Source of the DNA: Archivesica marissinica
Lineage: Eukaryota > Mollusca > Bivalvia > Venerida > Vesicomyidae
DNA length: 64,000 nt
NCBI GenBank assembly: GCA_014843695.1
Contig: CM026402.1
Location: 20,569,776-20,633,775 of the forward strand
Direction: 5' to 3'
In this document: in pieces, positions 34,643 through 44,533 of the stretch
How the letters are laid out: every line of letters starts with the position of its first letter
Position numbering within the stretch: position 1 is the first letter of the stretch
Position numbers and translations under genes: made by a program
Notes under the pieces: model-generated
The model's input: the letters and a program-made list of their open reading frames with translations, nothing else
Told to the model about the DNA's origin: nothing
Database searches by the model: none

Positions 34643-34897
34643 ATGACAGATCCGTAGTCCAGTGGTAACACATTGGACTGGTAATCCAGGGATCGCAGGT
34701 TCGATCCCCCCGTCTGACCCAAATAAAATTAACAGTCTTTCAAACGGGACATTAAACCGAGGTCTCGTGTCGGTACTTTACACTGTGCACGTAAAAGAAC
34801 CAGAGGAGACTCTGGAATGGGTCTCTGTCTGTATCATTGCACTATCCTCCAAAAATCTAAAATGAATAATCTCTTCAGGAGGCGTCGCTCGTATGTC
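34643..34897 (+). mobile_element. SINE-A copy split by SINE-B
   Basis: Head and body of SINE-A up to GGCGTCGCTCGTATG. The tail resumes at 35165-35213 (CATATGGGCAACTGGTAGC and ATAAATAAAAGTAAAACAC) after the SINE-B insertion. Confidence 0.88.
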
Positions 34898-35164
34898 GTA
34901 CCGTCTCCGTAGCCCAGTGGTTAAGGCGTCCGCCTACAGAGCGGGAGGTCGAAGGTTCGAATCTCGTCGGGGGGTTCGTTCTGATATGGCCGGTTGGTGA
35001 GCTGCCAGCTAATTAAATAATGGTTACCGATTGCCTACCAGCCTGGCATACAAGCATAGGATTCGGGAAGTACTGATGTTCATAAAAAAGAGGTGTCTCA
35101 TAAGTCAGAAATGGCTGGCCCTTTAAATAGGGGTGACACTATAATAAACAAACACTTTACTTTA
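34898..35164 (+). mobile_element. SINE-B copy nested in SINE-A
   Basis: A distinct tRNA-derived SINE. The head has an A-box-like TAGCCCAGTGGTTAAGGCGT, an anticodon arm CCGC-CTACAGA-GCGG and the B-box GGTTCGAATCT. A unique body follows (CTGCCAGCTAATTAAATAAT, GGTGACACTATAATAAACAA). The flanks CGTATG and CATATG look like a 6 bp duplication with one change. It is the only copy in the window. Confidence 0.8.
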
Positions 35165-35267
35165 CATATGGGCAACTGGTAGCAATGATAAATAAAAGTA
35201 AAACACACACATATAATTGATACCAGTACAAATGTTCACAGTTTTACATAAACTAGCAGACAACTGA

Positions 35268-35530
35268 TTACAGGTTATTGTTTTTGGCTGCATCTGTCTG
35301 TGTGTCTGTGGACAGCAGAACTCAAAAAGTTGTCAATGGATGTTGATGAAACTTTTGTGGCCATATGAAATTATTTAATTTTGGCATAAATCGATTGACA
35401 GAAGTATCCATTCCTATTGACCAATATGAAAACCTCAAACGACCTTTTCAAATAGACCCATACCAAATGACCTTTCAAGGTCATCAATATGACCTTTCAA
35501 GGTCATCAATATCATGTAAATATAATTATA
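35268..35530. mobile_element. Degraded dispersed repeat with AAGGTCA half-sites
   Basis: Contains the CTGTCTGTGTGTCTGTGGAC and GATGTTGATGAAACTTTTGT segments that I associate with a common bivalve dispersed repeat. It ends in two copies of TGACCTTTCAAGGTCA followed by TCAATAT. Classification is from memory and boundaries are approximate. Confidence 0.45.
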
Positions 35531-35683
35531 TCATGTAAAGTCAAGCATTTGTTCTTGTGTCGCTGAGTGCTGTCCTCTAGTTATATGTATATAATCTATT
35601 TATATTCACTGACTCATTCATCGTAAATGCAAGTTCTCACTTGTTTGAGCAGCCAACAGTTGTTATTTACGATATAAGATCAG

Positions 35684-36129
35684 GTCATCATTTTTGAGAG
35701 AAGTGCACGATTGCACCCTTAAATTGTGTTATTTAACTCTTTCAACCCCAAGTAACTGACATGGACTGGTGCATGCTATTTTTAGACCAATAAATTAATA
35801 AGAAAATTACCTTTGGACCAGTTCATTTATCAAAATGGGTAATTTTATCTAAAAATAGTAATAATTATTACTGGCAAAAAAGTGCAGATCCTGATGAGAC
35901 GGCTCGTTACGAGCCGGCTCATCTGGATCTACACTTTTCATAAGCCTATTTAGAGGCCTGTGGGGTTGAAAGGGTTAATAAATTTCAACAAAATAGGGTT
36001 ACGTTAAAATTTGACGATTTTGAATAGAAGGAATGCGTTTATAGTATGTGTCATGTGTATCTCATGTGTATCTCATGTGTATGGCCAGTTTATCTTACCG
36101 GTACTGGACAATATTTTGTATGAAACTTG
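35684..36129 (-). mobile_element. TIR-3 copy (partial), interrupted by TIR-1
   Basis: The left part reads AGGTCATCATTTTTGAGAGA to TTAA. After the TIR-1 insertion it continues TAAATTTCAACAAAATAGGG to about 36129. A CATGTGTATCT triplet repeat lies inside it (36048-36080). The far end is lost where a TIR-8 fragment begins. Confidence 0.75.
35733..35978 (+). mobile_element. TIR-1 copy nested in TIR-3
   Basis: Complete TIR-1 (left end slightly changed: TTAACTCTTTCAACCCC) bounded by TTAA on both sides, inserted in the TIR-3 site GAAATTTATTAAATAAC. Relative to its host it lies in the opposite orientation to the nested copy at 40532. Confidence 0.88.
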
Positions 36130-36287
36130 TAAACTAAAAATGATAGATGACGCGTAAAACAGAAAGTAGGTTAATTTGGCAATTTTATAAGAGTTTGAGT
36201 GATTTTGAGTTTTTGATAGAATTTTATTGAATATTCGATTACGATTCCGACCGAATATTAGAATAGCAAATTCGTTGCCATCCCTAC
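36130..36287 (+). mobile_element. TIR-8 fragment (right half)
   Basis: Matches the right half of the hAT-like element at 44916-45246: GGTTAATTTGGCAATTTTAT, then an end with AAATTCGTTGCCATCCCTA. Confidence 0.7.
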
Positions 36288-36433
36288 ATTAAATACAACA
36301 CTTGAATAGAAGAATGGTCACCAGTGCATCTTACTGGACAAGATTTTGCTTTATTTTTGTAAAAACATTTTTTAGGGGGAAATGGCGTCCCCCAAGAGGC
36401 GAAGTCAGGGTCGCCATCTAGTATGAACCCTGT
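36288..36433 (-). mobile_element. TIR-3 second partial copy
   Basis: Restarts in the middle of TIR-3 (CACTTGAATAGAAGAATGG) and ends with CATCTAGTATGAACCCTG. The overlap with the first partial copy shows two separate TIR-3 insertions. Confidence 0.7.
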
Positions 36434-36558
36434 AAGAATGTACAGTGTATATTCCTAAACACCAGAAGATAAATTATATGACATTTTTGTGGAAGCAGGT
36501 TAATTATGCAAAATATGTAAACTATGCATTGTTTTTATTTCTGATTTTATATTTTCAG

Positions 36559-36636
36559 CTTTCTCTCTTTGAATGTTAACTATACCGACAAGAATGGTTA
36601 CACTGCCCTGCATCATGCTGCTGTCAATGGCCACAG
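36559..36636 (+). CDS. ANKS1: ANKS1 coding exon 2 (ankyrin repeat)
   Basis: A 78 bp exon with acceptor ATATTTTCAG and donor ACAG/GTATGT. Its first base completes the Ser codon left by exon 1. It then encodes FLSLNVNYTDKNGYTALHH followed by AAVNGH, and ends two bases into an Arg codon. This is the first half of a canonical ankyrin repeat (G-TALHHAA-NGH) and aligns closely with the vertebrate ANKS1 segment with its TPLHHAALNGH motif. Intron 1 is 7.8 kb and intron 2 is 13.2 kb. Confidence 0.95.
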
Positions 36637-36685
36637 GTATGTACCGTAATAGGATTGGAATGTATGGTAGTGTTCGCCAAATTCA

Positions 36686-36890
36686 CTCTAATTTTCTACT
36701 TAGACTTATGTAAAATGTAATAATATTCTAATTTTCTACTTAGACTTATGTAAATGTAATAATATTCTAATTTTCTACTTAGACTTATGTAAAATGTAAT
36801 AATATTCTAATTTTCTACTTAGACTTATGTAAAATGTAATAATATTCTAATTTTCTACTTAGACTTATGTAAAATGTAATAATATTTGCT
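36686..36890. repeat. Tandem repeat, 40 bp unit
   Basis: Five copies of a unit containing TATTCTAATTTTCTACTTAG and ACTTATGTAAAATGTAATAA. It lies only about 50 bp downstream of the exon 2 donor. Confidence 0.93.
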
Positions 36891-37091
36891 AGTTAATTAA
36901 TGTACTGTCCAACGACTAGGCTGCCACGTTTACAGATTTTTGTGAACAATAATATCACGATGCCTAATTCACGACTTGGCTCCGTTTACACGCTGTTCAA
37001 AGTGTGCAGTGCATTTCCCAGTGGAAGTAGTTTTGCTTAGTTAGTATCAGTTGTTATATAAAGCTACCGTAGGCTATACACCGGTAAACAC

Positions 37092-37286
37092 TGACGGAAC
37101 TGTAGTCCAGTGGTAGCATGCTGGACTGGTAATCCAGGGATCACAGGTTCGATCCCCCGTCTGACCCTAATTAAATTAACAGTCTTTCAGATGGACTTTA
37201 AACCAAGGTCTCGTGTCGGTGCTTTACACCGTGCACGTAAAAGAACCAGAGGAGACTCAAACACCTGAGATACTGTATCATTGCAG
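37092..37286 (+). mobile_element. SINE-A copy, 3'-truncated
   Basis: Intact tRNA-like head and proximal body. The tail after GAGATACTGTATCATTGCAG is lost. Confidence 0.87.
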
Positions 37287-37325
37287 GTTACATCATTGAA
37301 GTTCAGAAATAATTCTGAATCACAG

Positions 37326-37601
37326 AGTCCGCCTCCGTGGTCGAGTGGTTACGGTCGCTGACTTGTATACCACTGTAACCTATCATCACTGATGGTCACG
37401 GGTTCGAGCCCCGCTCAGACCGTGTCTCATTTATATGAAAAAGTTGGCAGTTTCTTACGGAGGTTGGTGCACCCAAGTACTGGTTAACCGCTGGAGCCTG
37501 CCCAGGAAAGGTGTTGTTAGGTAAACTGCCCGCCGGCGATATAGCCCAAAATGGTGCTGATGCAGGCGTAAAACCCGAAATATAACATAAATATAACATA
37601 A
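37326..37601 (+). mobile_element. SINE-E copy, full length, tail variant 2 (family reference)
   Basis: tRNA-derived head with an A-box-like GTGGTCGAGTGGTTACGGTC and the B-box GGGTTCGAGCCCC. The body has AAAGTTGGCAGTTTCTTACG and TACTGGTTAACCGCTGGAGC. The tail, CCGGCGATATAGCCCAAAAT, differs from the CGTCGCT stem tail of the 58229 copy. The perfect 11 bp repeat CTGAATCACAG flanks it (37315-37325 and 37602-37612). Confidence 0.92.
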
Positions 37602-38017
37602 CTGAATCACAGCTGTAAAACCAGTGTTTAAGACTTGTATGTAATTGTAGGAATGCAAATTTGCGAGCATCTTTTTGAACTCATCCGGGGACTACCAATT
37701 TTTCCTGGAGCAAGAAAATGTATCCACATTGCTTCGTACTGGGTCTGGGTCAGGAAGATGACTCAAGAGTGAGTTCGATAAGCTATGAGCTTTTGTCACA
37801 ATCAAGCTAAAATAAATTAGTTTAGTTTAAGCATATTTTATTTTATCAATATTTACATCATGTTGTAACATTAATATACAAGAACAGATGGATTAAATCG
37901 GAAGCTAGTAGCTTATTTAGATTTTCTCCATGACAAACATAATTTTCATAAACTATCAGACTGGCTTACCAGTCAGATTACGTGCAGTCAATTTAGGAAA
38001 TGGTGAGGCCTGAGAGT

Positions 38018-38078
<61 letters not shown>

Positions 38079-38262
38079 TCAGTCAGTCAGTCAGTCATCA
38101 GTCTCAGTCAGTCAGTCATCAGTCAGTCAGTCAGTCAGTCAGTCATCAGTCAGTCAGTCAGTCAGTCAGTCCAGTCAGTCAGTCAGTCAGTCAGTCAGTC
38201 AGTCAGTCAGTCAGTCAGTCAGAGAGTCAGTCAGTCAGTCAGTCAGTCAGTCAGAGAGAGAG
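38018..38262. repeat. Compound microsatellite (GA)n and (AGTC)n
   Basis: About 30 GA dinucleotides followed by roughly 45 CAGT/AGTC tetranucleotides with small interruptions. Serine-rich open frames here are artefacts. Confidence 0.95.
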
Positions 38263-38457
38263 ATAAATTAGTTTAGGTATGACCTAAGCTGAAAGGCTGA
38301 AGAAAACACCAAGAAGGTTGGGAACATAGTAGAATTACATACTACTAAGGTGCTACAGTATTTTGACAATACATGTATTTATGCGGTAGATTTTCCCAAC
38401 ATTTAGACCTTTCTGTGAATTATGTTCATGGCGTTGTTTTTGTCTCTGGTTACCAGG

Positions 38458-38524
38458 CGCCGTAGCTCAGTTGGTAGCGTGCCTGCCTCCGTTGCTGGCA
38501 GTTGTACGTTCGATCCCCGGCCCA
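38458..38524 (+). mobile_element. tRNA-like SINE head of a further family
   Basis: CGCCGTAGCTCAGTTGGTAG and GTACGTTCGATCCCCGG form good A- and B-boxes. The acceptor stem does not close and unique sequence follows, so it is a SINE head and not a working tRNA gene. Confidence 0.55.
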
Positions 38525-38572
38525 ATCACAGTCTTTGCGATAATAGACTGACTAAGTGTGACAATGATACTA

Positions 38573-38753
38573 TAGTCAAACGTGTGTTAGCAGTCACCAG
38601 GGTTGTGCAGTCACATCAATTATACAGCCAACCTGTATTAAGAAACCAGTTTCCAGATTCCCAATATGTTGGTTTATTATGCATTTGCCCTCTATTATGC
38701 AGCCACTTTCTGTGATTCCCTTGGCTGGCTGTGTAAGCCAGGTTTGACTGTAT
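38573..38753 (+). mobile_element. TIR-9 copy
   Basis: Left end AGTCAAACGTGTGTTAG, right end CCAGGTTTGACTGTA, with the TTAAGAAACCAGTTTCCAGA and TTCCCAATATGTTGG body. Family description at 60719. Confidence 0.72.
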
Positions 38754-38917
38754 TATGATATCGTAAATTAAGGTAGTGTACACGGTTACTCAATTAGTAA
38801 ATGTTTATTGCTATTTGTGATTACATAGCACAGCTCCATTTACATGACTGTGTAAACATGGAAGCTATACCAATATAGAATAGTAACTTACGTTCTTTTG
38901 CGAAACATTAAGCACTT

Positions 38918-39045
38918 GGTTTAAAGTTGTTATCTTATTGGTCAAGCTTGTGTGAAGAAATGTGGTATAAAGCTGTTATTTTATTGGTCAAGTTTGTGTG
39001 AAGAACTTTGGTATAAAGCTGTTATCTTATTGGTCAAGCTTGTGT
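38918..39045. repeat. Tandem repeat, 46 bp unit
   Basis: Nearly three copies containing TTATTGGTCAAGCTTGTGTG and GGTATAAAGCTGTTATCTTA. A SINE-A inserted in the last copy. Confidence 0.88.
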
Positions 39046-39307
39046 ACAGACGGATCTGTAGTCCAGTGGTAACACGCTGGACTGGTAATCCAGGGATCGC
39101 AGGTTCGATCCCCCGTCTGACCCTAATAAAATTAACAGTCTTTCAGATGGGACGTTAAACCGAGGTCTCATGTCGGTGCTTTACACCGTGCACGTAAAAG
39201 AACCAGAGGAGATTCTGGAATAGGTCTCTGTATGTATCATGCACTATCCTCCAAAATCTAAAATAACCTATCTCTTCAGGATAAATAAACGTGAAACACA
39301 CACACAC
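39046..39307 (+). mobile_element. SINE-A copy with target-site duplication
   Basis: Complete head and body, with a tail shortened by a small deletion of the stem. It is flanked by the perfect 12 bp repeat TCAAGCTTGTGT (39034-39045 and 39308-39319), which is itself part of the 46 bp repeat. Confidence 0.92.
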
Positions 39308-39319
39308 ACTCAAGCTTGT

Positions 39320-39789
39320 GTGAATAAATTAGACATACATTATACACACTCCATGGCAGGCCATTATAATTCAAGACTTAGCACCATTTTAGACAAATGA
39401 GAAATATCAGTCAGTTACTGCCCCTGAATACTCCCTAAAGATATATCGTTTTTCTTAAGTGGTTACCACTATTTTTATCGTTGTTTCCTTTGCACAACAT
39501 GCACAATATTCATCCGCTTTCTCGTCTTAACAATATAATGACAGATATCATGCAGTATATCCAATGTGTAATAATCCATTAAGAAAATGTTGTCAATTAA
39601 TTAACATGATTTTGATAAAATCCCATTTATCATATCGCAACATTTTGTTTCCAATGGATTCCAACTAAAATGACCGCTATACAGTTCGGGATATATCAGA
39701 CTTTATCTACTAAGGGAGGTAATAGAAAAAGACAGTGTCACTCGTGCTATCATGGCTCGTATGTTATATAATAAATTTTAACCAAATTT
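39320..39789. other. No gene recognised; ANKS1 intron 2 spacer
   Basis: No exon or named repeat recognised. A phrase near 39470-39520 (TTGTTTCCTTTGCACAACAT) recurs near 56978, so part of this stretch is a low-copy repeat. Confidence 0.4.
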
Positions 39790-39995
39790 GGTTCAAATTC
39801 ACAATTTTGACCATTCAACATTTTAATAAAAGGAGTTCTTTATATTGGGCTAGTGTAGTTAACTGGACAAAGTTGTGTATGAAACTTGTAAAAAATACTC
39901 TTTTTTGTTGTTGAGAAGTATGGGCCCCCAAGGGGTGAAATCAGGGTACCTAGGGTGACTACATCGCCCAAATCGCCCTCTAGAATGAGCGCTGC
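39790..39995 (-). mobile_element. TIR-3 copy, partial
   Basis: The right end CTCTAGAATGAGCGCTG and the body with CAACATTTTAATAAAAGGAG match TIR-3. The left terminus is absent. Confidence 0.7.
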
Positions 39996-40351
39996 ATACT
40001 ATGCAACAATTGGTAAGCAGAGATGAAGCAGAAGGTATTCTGGTACTAATATATACTATGGAATGCAAATTGGCAGTTGCTAATAGCTGAGGTATGAAGT
40101 ATGCCAACTTCTGACATCTATTATATCTGACGTATTCTCCCAGCAGAAGAATTGGAAATGTAGAGAATGTCCGACATTAGATGTAGACTGTACTAAGAAT
40201 AACCTGTATTGATTAGTCTACACAGAACTGAGCCTTCCTTACATGCTTGGTGTCTGACATTTGTCACAGCAGTCTCACTAATCTAATTTATCTGCCATTG
40301 TTAAATTGGGTTTGGCAGTCGTCACTGTATGCAAACTAATACAGCAAACTG

Positions 40352-40850
40352 CAGGGTTCATTCTAGAGGGCGACACATGGGGACCCCACTTCTCCCTAAA
40401 AAAAAAAAGAAGAAAGATGTTTTTTTTTTACAATTTACATACACAATATTGTCCAGTAAGATACACTTGCCCATTAATATCGTATTCAAAATTGTCAAAT
40501 TGTGACTTTAACCTTATTTTGTAGAAATTTATTAACCCATTCAACACCAAGTAACTCACATGGACTGGTCCATGATATATTTAGACCAATAAATTAATCA
40601 GAAAATTACATTTGTACCAGTTCATTTATCAAAATGGGTAATTTTGTCTTAAAATAGTAATATTACTGGCAAAAAGTGCAGATCCTGATGAGACGGCTCG
40701 TCACAAGCCGGCTCATCTGGATCTACACTTTTTGTAAGCCTATTTAGAGGTCTGTGGTGTTGAAAGGGTTAAATAACACAATTTAATGTAAGAGTGCAAT
40801 CGCGAGCTGTCTCACTTCTCCCGAAAATTATGACCTAGAATGAACCCTGG
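40352..40850 (+). mobile_element. TIR-3 copy, complete, interrupted by TIR-1
   Basis: Left end CAGGGTTCATTCTAGAGGG and right end CTAGAATGAACCCTG enclose the family body plus a complete TIR-1 (40532-40772). Without the insert the element is about 260 bp. Confidence 0.85.
40532..40772 (+). mobile_element. TIR-1 copy nested in TIR-3 (family reference)
   Basis: About 240 bp non-coding element with inverted ends TTAACCCATTCAACACC / GGTGTTGAAAGGGTTAA and TTAA duplicated at the insertion site. The centre forms a long hairpin: GTGCAGATCC ... GGATCTACAC outside and GGCTCGTCACAAGCC (perfect palindrome GGCTCGTCACGAGCC in sister copies) inside. TTAA targets are used by piggyBac- and Kolobok-type transposases, so mobilisation by such an enzyme is plausible. 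No transposase of that kind is in the window. Confidence 0.9.
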
Positions 40851-40924
40851 ATCTGTGCATTGATTGTGGATATGTTCTGAGTACAAGATAACATGTTATG
40901 GATACAAAAAGCAGATATAATAGT

Positions 40925-41358
40925 TAGTCAAACCCTGTGTTAGGTGTCACCTCTATCTCTATTAAGCAGCCAACATGCATTAAGCAGCCAGTTTTCAGAT
41001 TCCCAATATGTTACTTTGTACATTTTATCTCTTAGGCGGCCACCTTAGGCAGCCACCTTAGGCAGCCACCTTAGACATCCACCTGTGCTAAGCAGCCACC
41101 TTAGACAGCCACCTGTACTAAGCAGCCACCTTAGACAGCCACCTGTACTAAGCAGCCACCTTAGGCAGCCACCTGTGCTAAGCAGCCACCTTAGTCAGCC
41201 ACCTGTGCTAAGCAGCCAACGTAGGCAGCCACCTGTGCTAAGCAGCCACCTTAGTCAGCCACCTGTGCTAAGCAGCCACTGTAGGCAGCCACCTGTGCTG
41301 AGCAGCCACCTTCTGTTATTCACTTGGCTGGCTGCTTAATGACATGTTTGACTGTAAA
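40925..41358 (+). mobile_element. TIR-9 copy with internal 30 bp expansion
   Basis: The ends AGTCAAACCCTGTGTTAG and ATGTTTGACTGTA match the family at 60719. The middle (41040-41310) has expanded into about eight copies of a 30 bp unit containing CCACCTTAGACAGCCACCTG and TACTAAGCAG. The element is therefore more than twice its normal length of about 185 bp. Confidence 0.8.
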
Positions 41359-41446
41359 CACTAAGCACAACAAAATACATCATGGTGTGTGTGCAAAGTT
41401 TGTGCCATGATACATGAAATTAATTGAAATTACTAATTAAGTTAGG

Positions 41447-41551
41447 TTATACAAATTTATTTAAGCTCGATTGCGAAACAAATTCTTTCAACTAATATTA
41501 ATCACTCTCGAGACTTGTTCCTAATGGAATCCATCGCCACGAGGGAGAGAT
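41447..41551 (-). mobile_element. SINE-C fragment (3' half)
   Basis: Tail and part of the body (AATCACTCTCGAGACTTGTT, CACGAGGGAGAGA). The head is lost. Confidence 0.78.
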
Positions 41552-41687
41552 AATTAAGTTGCAATTGTTTCAAATGATTTTCATGTTTCATTGTAGCAAC
41601 GCTCGCAGCAAAATTAATTTGTTGTGTCAGGTTGTATATGGTGATGTTTGGCATTTTCAGTAATGTGATAAAAGCATTTTGTATACA

Positions 41688-44248
41688 GCTTCTGTTAGTG
41701 GGTGTATCCTGCCTGTAATGTACAGCTTCTGTTAGTGGGTGTATCCTGTAATGTACAGCTTCTGTTAGTGGGTGTATCCTGCCTGTAATGTACAGCTTCT
41801 GTTAGTGGGTGTATCCTGTAATGTACAGCTTCTGTTAGTGGGTGTANNNNNNNNNNNNNNNNNNNNNNNNNNNNNNNNNNNNNNNNNNNNNNNNNNNNNN
41901 NNNNNNNNNNNNNNNNNNNNNNNNNNNNNNNNNNNNNNNNNNNNNNNNNNNNNNNNNNNNNNNNNNNNNNNNNNNNNNNNNNNNNNNNNNNNNNNNNNNN
42001 NNNNNNNNNNNNNNNNNNNNNNNNNNNNNNNNNNNNNNNNNNNNNNNNNNNNNNNNNNNNNNNNNNNNNNNNNNNNNNNNNNNNNNNNNNNNNNNNNNNN
42101 NNNNNNNNNNNNNNNNNNNNNNNNNNNNNNNNNNNNNNNNNNNNNNNNNNNNNNNNNNNNNNNNNNNNNNNNNNNNNNNNNNNNNNNNNNNNNNNNNNNN
42201 NNNNNNNNNNNNNNNNNNNNNNNNNNNNNNNNNNNNNNNNNNNNNNNNNNNNNNNNNNNNNNNNNNNNNNNNNNNNNNNNNNNNNNNNNNNNNNNNNNNN
42301 NNNNNNNNNNNNNNNNNNNNNNNNNNNNNNNNNNNNNNNNNNNNNNNNNNNNNNNNNNNNNNNNNNNNNNNNNNNNNNNNNNNNNNNNNNNNNNNNNNNN
42401 NNNNNNNNNNNNNNNNNNNNNNNNNNNNNNNNNNNNNNNNNNNNNNNNNNNNNNNNNNNNNNNNNNNNNNNNNNNNNNNNNNNNNNNNNNNNNNNNNNNN
42501 NNNNNNNNNNNNNNNNNNNNNNNNNNNNNNNNNNNNNNNNNNNNNNNNNNNNNNNNNNNNNNNNNNNNNNNNNNNNNNNNNNNNNNNNNNNNNNNNNNNN
42601 NNNNNNNNNNNNNNNNNNNNNNNNNNNNNNNNNNNNNNNNNNNNNNNNNNNNNNNNNNNNNNNNNNNNNNNNNNNNNNNNNNNNNNNNNNNNNNNNNNNN
42701 NNNNNNNNNNNNNNNNNNNNNNNNNNNNNNNNNNNNNNNNNNNNNNNNNNNNNNNNNNNNNNNNNNNNNNNNNNNNNNNNNNNNNNNNNNNNNNNNNNNN
42801 NNNNNNNNNNNNNNNNNNNNNNNNNNNNNNNNNNNNNNNNNNNNNNAATGTACAGCTTCTGTTAGTGGGTGTATCCTGTAATGTACAGCTTCTGTTAGTG
42901 GGTGTATCCTGTAATGTACAGCTTCTGTTAGTGGGTGTATCCTGTAATGTACAGCTTCTGTTAGTGGGTGTATCCTGTAATGTACAGCTTCTGTTAGTGG
43001 GTGTATCCTGCCTGTAATGTACAGCTTCTGTTAGTGGGTGTATCCTGTAATGTACAGCTTCTGTTAGTGGGTGTATCCTGTAATGTACAGCTTCTGTTAG
43101 TGGGTGTATCCTGTAATGTACAGCTTCTGTTAGTGGGTGTATCCTGTAATGTACAGCTTCTGTTAGTGGGTGTATCCTGTAATGTACAGCTTCTGTTAGT
43201 GGGTGTATCCTGTAATGTACAGCTTCTGTTAGTGGGTGTATCCTGCCTGTAATGTACAGCTTCTGTTAGTGGGTGTATCCTGTAATGTACAGCTTCTGTT
43301 AGTGGGTGTATCCTGTAATGTACAGCTTCTGTTAGTGGGTGTATCCTGTAATGTACAGCTTCTGTTAGTGGGTGTATCCGCCTGTAATGTACAGCTTCTG
43401 TTAGTGGGTGTATCCTGTAATGTACAGCTTCTGTTAGTGGGTGTATCCTGCCTGTAATGTACAGCTTCTGTTAGTGGGTGTATCCTGCCTGTAATGTACA
43501 GCTTCTGTTAGTGGGTGTATCCTGCCTGTAATGTACAGCTTCTGTTAGTGGGTGTATCCTGCCTGTAATGTACAGCTTCTGTTAGTGGGTGTATCCTGCC
43601 TGTAATGTACAGCTTCTGTTAGTGGGTGTATCCTGCCTGTAATGTACAGCTTCTGTTAGTGGGTGTATCCTGCCTGTAATGTACAGCTTCTGTTAGTGGG
43701 TGTATCCTGCCTGTAATGTACAGCTTCTGTTAGTGGGTGTATCCTGTAATGTACAGCTTCTGTTAGTGGGTGTATCCTGTAATGTACAGCTTCTGTTAGT
43801 GGGTGTATCCTGTAATGTACAGCTTCTGTTAGTGGGTGTATCCTGTAATGTACAGCTTCTGTTAGTGGGTGTATCCTGCCTGTAATGTACAGCTTCTGTT
43901 AGTGGGTGTATCCTGCCTGTAATGTACAGCTTCTGTTAGTGGGTGTATCCTGTAATGTACAGCTTCTGTTAGTGGGTGTATCCTGCCTGTAATGTACAGC
44001 TTCTGTTAGTGGGTGTATCCTGCCTGTAATGTACAGCTTCTGTTAGTGGGTGTATCCTGCCTGTACTGTACAGCTTCTGTTAGTGGGTGTATCCTGCCTG
44101 TAATGTACAGCTTCTGTTAGTGGGTGTATCCTGTAATGTACAGCTTCTGTTAGTGGGTGTATCCTGTAATGTACAGCTTCTGTTAGTGGGTGTATCCTGT
44201 AATGTACAGCTTCTGTTAGTGGGTGTATTCTGTAATGTACAGCTTCTT
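41688..44248. repeat. Minisatellite, 33/37 bp unit, containing an assembly gap
   Basis: Units contain GTACAGCTTCTGTTAGTGGG and TGTATCCTG, with or without an extra CCTG (33 or 37 bp). About 47 units are visible on the two sides of the gap. Runs of 33 bp units stay open in one frame (11-residue repeats with CNVQLLLVGVS), which is an artefact. The 37 bp form breaks the frame. Confidence 0.95.
41847..42846. other. Assembly gap of exactly 1000 N
   Basis: The run of N is exactly 1000, a conventional placeholder for a gap of unknown size. It lies wholly inside the 33/37 bp array, so the real array length is undetermined. Confidence 0.98.
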
Positions 44249-44287
44249 TCCAAATGGGAAAAACATAAATTTGTTTTGTTGCGGATG

Positions 44288-44518
44288 CTGGTGATAGCAA
44301 AGTGGTAGCGTTTTCGCTTCAGGTGTGAAAGTCCCGGAGTTTGCTCCCCGCTGGAGCCGTAATGATTGTGGCCTTAAGCATTGCATTTAAATTCCATGTT
44401 GCCTCTTCTCTCTCCCTCGTGGCATTGGATTCCATCAGGAATGAGGTATTGAGAGTGTTTAATATAAGTTGTAATAACTTGTTTCACAATCAACCTAAAA
44501 TAAATTTATATAGACTAA
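44288..44518 (+). mobile_element. SINE-C copy, nearly full length
   Basis: Head (GGTGATAGCAAAGTGGTAGC), altered B-box, body and tail ending AAATAAATTTATATAGACTA. Directly followed by a SINE-A fragment. Confidence 0.85.
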
Positions 44519-44533
44519 GTTTGTTTTGTTGTC

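Noticed and set aside
34898..34975. Functional tRNA genes in SINE heads
   Set aside because: A- and B-boxes are present, but acceptor stems do not pair properly, there is no terminator at the tRNA end, and the sequence continues into SINE bodies.
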